Positions 57,152-58,793 of a stretch of 58,793 nucleotides of DNA are shown here, piece after piece (the first letter of the stretch is position 1; every line of letters begins with the position of its first letter). Position numbers and translations under genes: made by a program. Location: positions 1 through 58,793 of the IMG/VR virus record IMGVR_UViG_3300017786_003035. One strand, given 5' to 3'. The notes beneath the pieces are model-generated. The model had not been told where the DNA came from and ran no database searches. It was given only the letters and a program-made list of their open reading frames with translations. The stretch comes from a virus.

Positions 57152-58793
57152 TTAAGCCTGAGCTTCACCCCACTTAATAATAATATTAGCGTTAACAGCT
57201 GAACCTGATGTTTTATAAACGTTCAGTGCTAGTACGTCTGGACCATTTGGGAAAGTACCTCTACCACCTAGTGTAGTATTTGTAAGTTCTTTCAATTGTC
57301 CTAGATCCAATGTAGATCTTTCTCCAGGTTGAGCAATGAATGAGAACACTGTTTCTCCTGGCTGTGCGTATGGAGGTTGACTAAATGTAAAGTTAAATAC
57401 ATCTCCTGGACTAACTGTACCGTTGTATGAATTATTGAAGTTTACCTTGTAGTATTCAAGACTTGCTCCAAACAAGAACGGTCCTTCAATGTATGATACA
57501 GTGGTGTTAGATGGAAAAGTAATATCGCCTTGGTTAGTTGGCGCTCCACCCGAGTCACCTAAGTCTGTACCTGCTTTTGCTCCACTTGCCTCCCAAACTG
57601 CTTTTGTAAAGAACGCATAGTTAGAATTTGATATGTTACCACCTTTTTGGAATGTTTGCGTAGCACCGTTACCACTATTACTATTAGATCTTTGTGTAAA
57701 GTAAACTAAGTATCTACCATAAATTGTTTGGTCAATAATCTGCTGAATTGTAGTACCACCTGGGAAGAATTCGTTTCCTCCTCCGTCAGCATTAACTTCA
57801 TCACCAACTTGTAAGTTAGCCGCTTCCCAACTATTTTGTGTAAAGTAAGCATAGTTTCTGTTTGTTCTAAATGACCACCATGGCATCAATTGTGCTGTTG
57901 TTGTAACCTGAGCCATAACTGCTGATGTACTATACGTTGCTGTATCACCACTGTTCCAGTTAGTAGAACCACCTGATGCTACTTGAGCAAAACTTGGCTG
58001 TCCACCTTGTGCTAGTCCTGACAATCCTGACCAACCAATGTCACTTGGGTTAAGTGGATAGTTCTGTGGATTCAAAATACCCTCAATAACTATACCGCCG
58101 TAAATGTTTGAATCGTCTGTTGGATCTTGTCCATCTGATGTAATCTCTAAACCTTGCATAAGCAACTGCGCTCTGTTTAATAGTTCTCTTTCACCTAAGT
58201 CTCCAACAATAGCGTTAGACACACTTGGTGCTAGTCTAAGTAAGAATGCTGTTTGTTTAGTTGTACTAATGTTTAGTCCTGTTTCTGTGTATGAGAAGAT
58301 ATAACCTCTATCTTCATCAAACATACCGTCTGTAATAAACGCTGAACCCCAGTGTGATATAAGTGGTGTAATTGTGTTACTAATTAAAATAACTCCAGTT
58401 CTAATATCGTGTCCGCTTGCCGCGCCTGCTGTATACTGTCTAGTTGCTCCAGCTTGGAAGTTCTGTAGGAACGTACCTCTTGTACAACCTGTAAGTGTAT
58501 TTGTAGCAATATTATTACCTGTGAAGCTAATAATTTCATTGTCAATATATACTGTACCACTTGTTGGGAAGAACTTAGATTCGTTTAATGGTATTGTAGT
58601 TTGTACAGAATCCATTGCCGTTTTCAATGAGTTTGTAGCACCTTCGTTTGTAACTTCATAACGCACAGGCAAGTTACCTGAACGCATAAACGCTTCTGTG
58701 TTTACGTTTGAGTTACGCATTCTGTGACAGAATACAAAGTTACCATCAGCACCACGTGCCATCCAGTCAATAAAACCAGCACCATACCAACTG
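57152..58793 (-). CDS. Large virion structural protein, C-terminal part (start off the window)
   Basis: The reading frame is open to the right end of the window. The 536 residues after the Met at 58762 are preceded by ten more in frame (SWYGAGFIDW), so the start lies outside and this is a partial gene. Features: NSNVNTEAFMRSGNLPVRYEV near the visible start, then a region of repeated beta units with NYAYFTQNSWEAANLQVGD and NYAFFTKAVWEASGAKAGTD as paired repeats, and a RSTLDLGQLKELTNTTLGGRGTF end. This matches large tail or baseplate proteins of marine T4-like phages. Confidence 0.7.
   Translation of the reverse strand, partial: SWYGAGFIDWMARGADGNFVFCHRMRNSNVNTEAFMRSGNLPVRYEVTNEGATNSLKTAMDSVQTTIPLNESKFFPTSGTVYIDNEIISFTGNNIATNTLTGCTRGTFLQNFQAGATRQYTAGAASGHDIRTGVILISNTITPLISHWGSAFITDGMFDEDRGYIFSYTETGLNISTTKQTAFLLRLAPSVSNAIVGDLGERELLNRAQLLMQGLEITSDGQDPTDDSNIYGGIVIEGILNPQNYPLNPSDIGWSGLSGLAQGGQPSFAQVASGGSTNWNSGDTATYSTSAVMAQVTTTAQLMPWWSFRTNRNYAYFTQNSWEAANLQVGDEVNADGGGNEFFPGGTTIQQIIDQTIYGRYLVYFTQRSNSNSGNGATQTFQKGGNISNSNYAFFTKAVWEASGAKAGTDLGDSGGAPTNQGDITFPSNTTVSYIEGPFLFGASLEYYKVNFNNSYNGTVSPGDVFNFTFSQPPYAQPGETVFSFIAQPGERSTLDLGQLKELTNTTLGGRGTFPNGPDVLALNVYKTSGSAVNANIIIKWGEAQA

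Noticed and set aside
1-58793. CRISPR arrays, tRNA genes, insertion sequences, integrase
   Set aside because: No direct-repeat arrays, cloverleaf-like segments, transposase motifs or attachment-like repeats were seen by reading; not exhaustively searchable by eye.

Overview
The window is part of a strictly lytic, T4-like marine myovirus genome. It carries the T4 replication and recombination core (gp41 helicase, gp61 primase, UvsW, UvsX, a UvsY-like protein, gp32) and the T4 packaging, neck and tail block (gp16, gp17, gp4, gp13, gp14, gp15, gp18, gp19, a gp54-like protein, gp1). Base composition is AT-rich and genes are packed with ATGA/TAATG overlaps. The general style (peptide deformylase-like, 2OG-Fe(II) oxygenase, tryptophan halogenases, DUF6065-like genes) matches T4-like phages of ocean bacteria. 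No tRNA, integrase, transposase, CRISPR array or photosynthesis gene was seen. The host cannot be read directly. The Kdo and heptose sugar genes suggest a Gram-negative host with a Kdo/heptose inner core, for example an AT-rich marine alphaproteobacterium, but cyanobacterial myoviruses carry similar genes, so this is inference.

Layout. 1-5.9 kb (minus): two tandem DUF6065-like genes (one partial), an acidic protein, a GNAT-like protein, gp41, a Kae1-like half of a carbamoyltransferase, a DUF2061 membrane protein, a 40-aa protein and primase gp61. 5.9-14.7 kb: a late structural protein, a lone plus-strand gene, a miniature DnaE-like protein keeping the polymerase aspartates, a peptide deformylase homologue that has lost its metal ligands, an oxygenase, a zinc-finger protein, an SGNH-like protein, then kdsB-kdsA-cupin (CMP-Kdo supply) behind an early promoter, a YhhQ-type queuosine-precursor transporter and another cupin. 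14.7-17.4 kb: UvsW and a 436-aa partner. 17.4-32.6 kb: an almost unbroken, translationally coupled cassette of about 18 glycan genes (four KpsS/KpsC-like paralogues, GT8, GT25, GT9-like and other GT-A transferases, FkbM and other methyltransferases, two unusual fusion enzymes, an SGNH protein). 32.6-35.6 kb: UvsY-like, UvsX, gp32. 35.6-48.7 kb: late structural and packaging genes on minus, with one HNH-like gene on plus and gp1. 48.7-57.1 kb (plus): gp14, gp15, then Nudix, two halogenases, HldE, HldD and a cupin. 57.2 kb to the end: C-terminal part of a large structural protein on minus.

How it fits together. kdsA/kdsB (CMP-Kdo) and hldE/hldD (ADP-heptose) supply two activated sugars of a Gram-negative LPS inner core. 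The cassette supplies candidate transferases, including a family related to the KpsC/KpsS Kdo-transferase fold and one GT9 (heptosyltransferase-like) protein. The phage may therefore remodel host LPS or decorate a glycan during infection.

Regulation can be read unusually well. Early promoters are TTGACW-17-TATAAT, and three share AACAC directly before the -35. Late promoters match the T4 motif NATAAATA. In at least six cases (two early, four late) promoter spacing puts the predicted +1 exactly on the A of the start codon with no Shine-Dalgarno sequence, implying leaderless mRNAs for primase, the 436-aa protein, a glycan fusion enzyme, a 566-aa structural protein, terminase gp17 and the gp54-like protein. 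The leading candidates for undescribed biology are this leaderless architecture, the mini-DnaE, the dead deformylase, and the phage Kdo/heptose glycan system.
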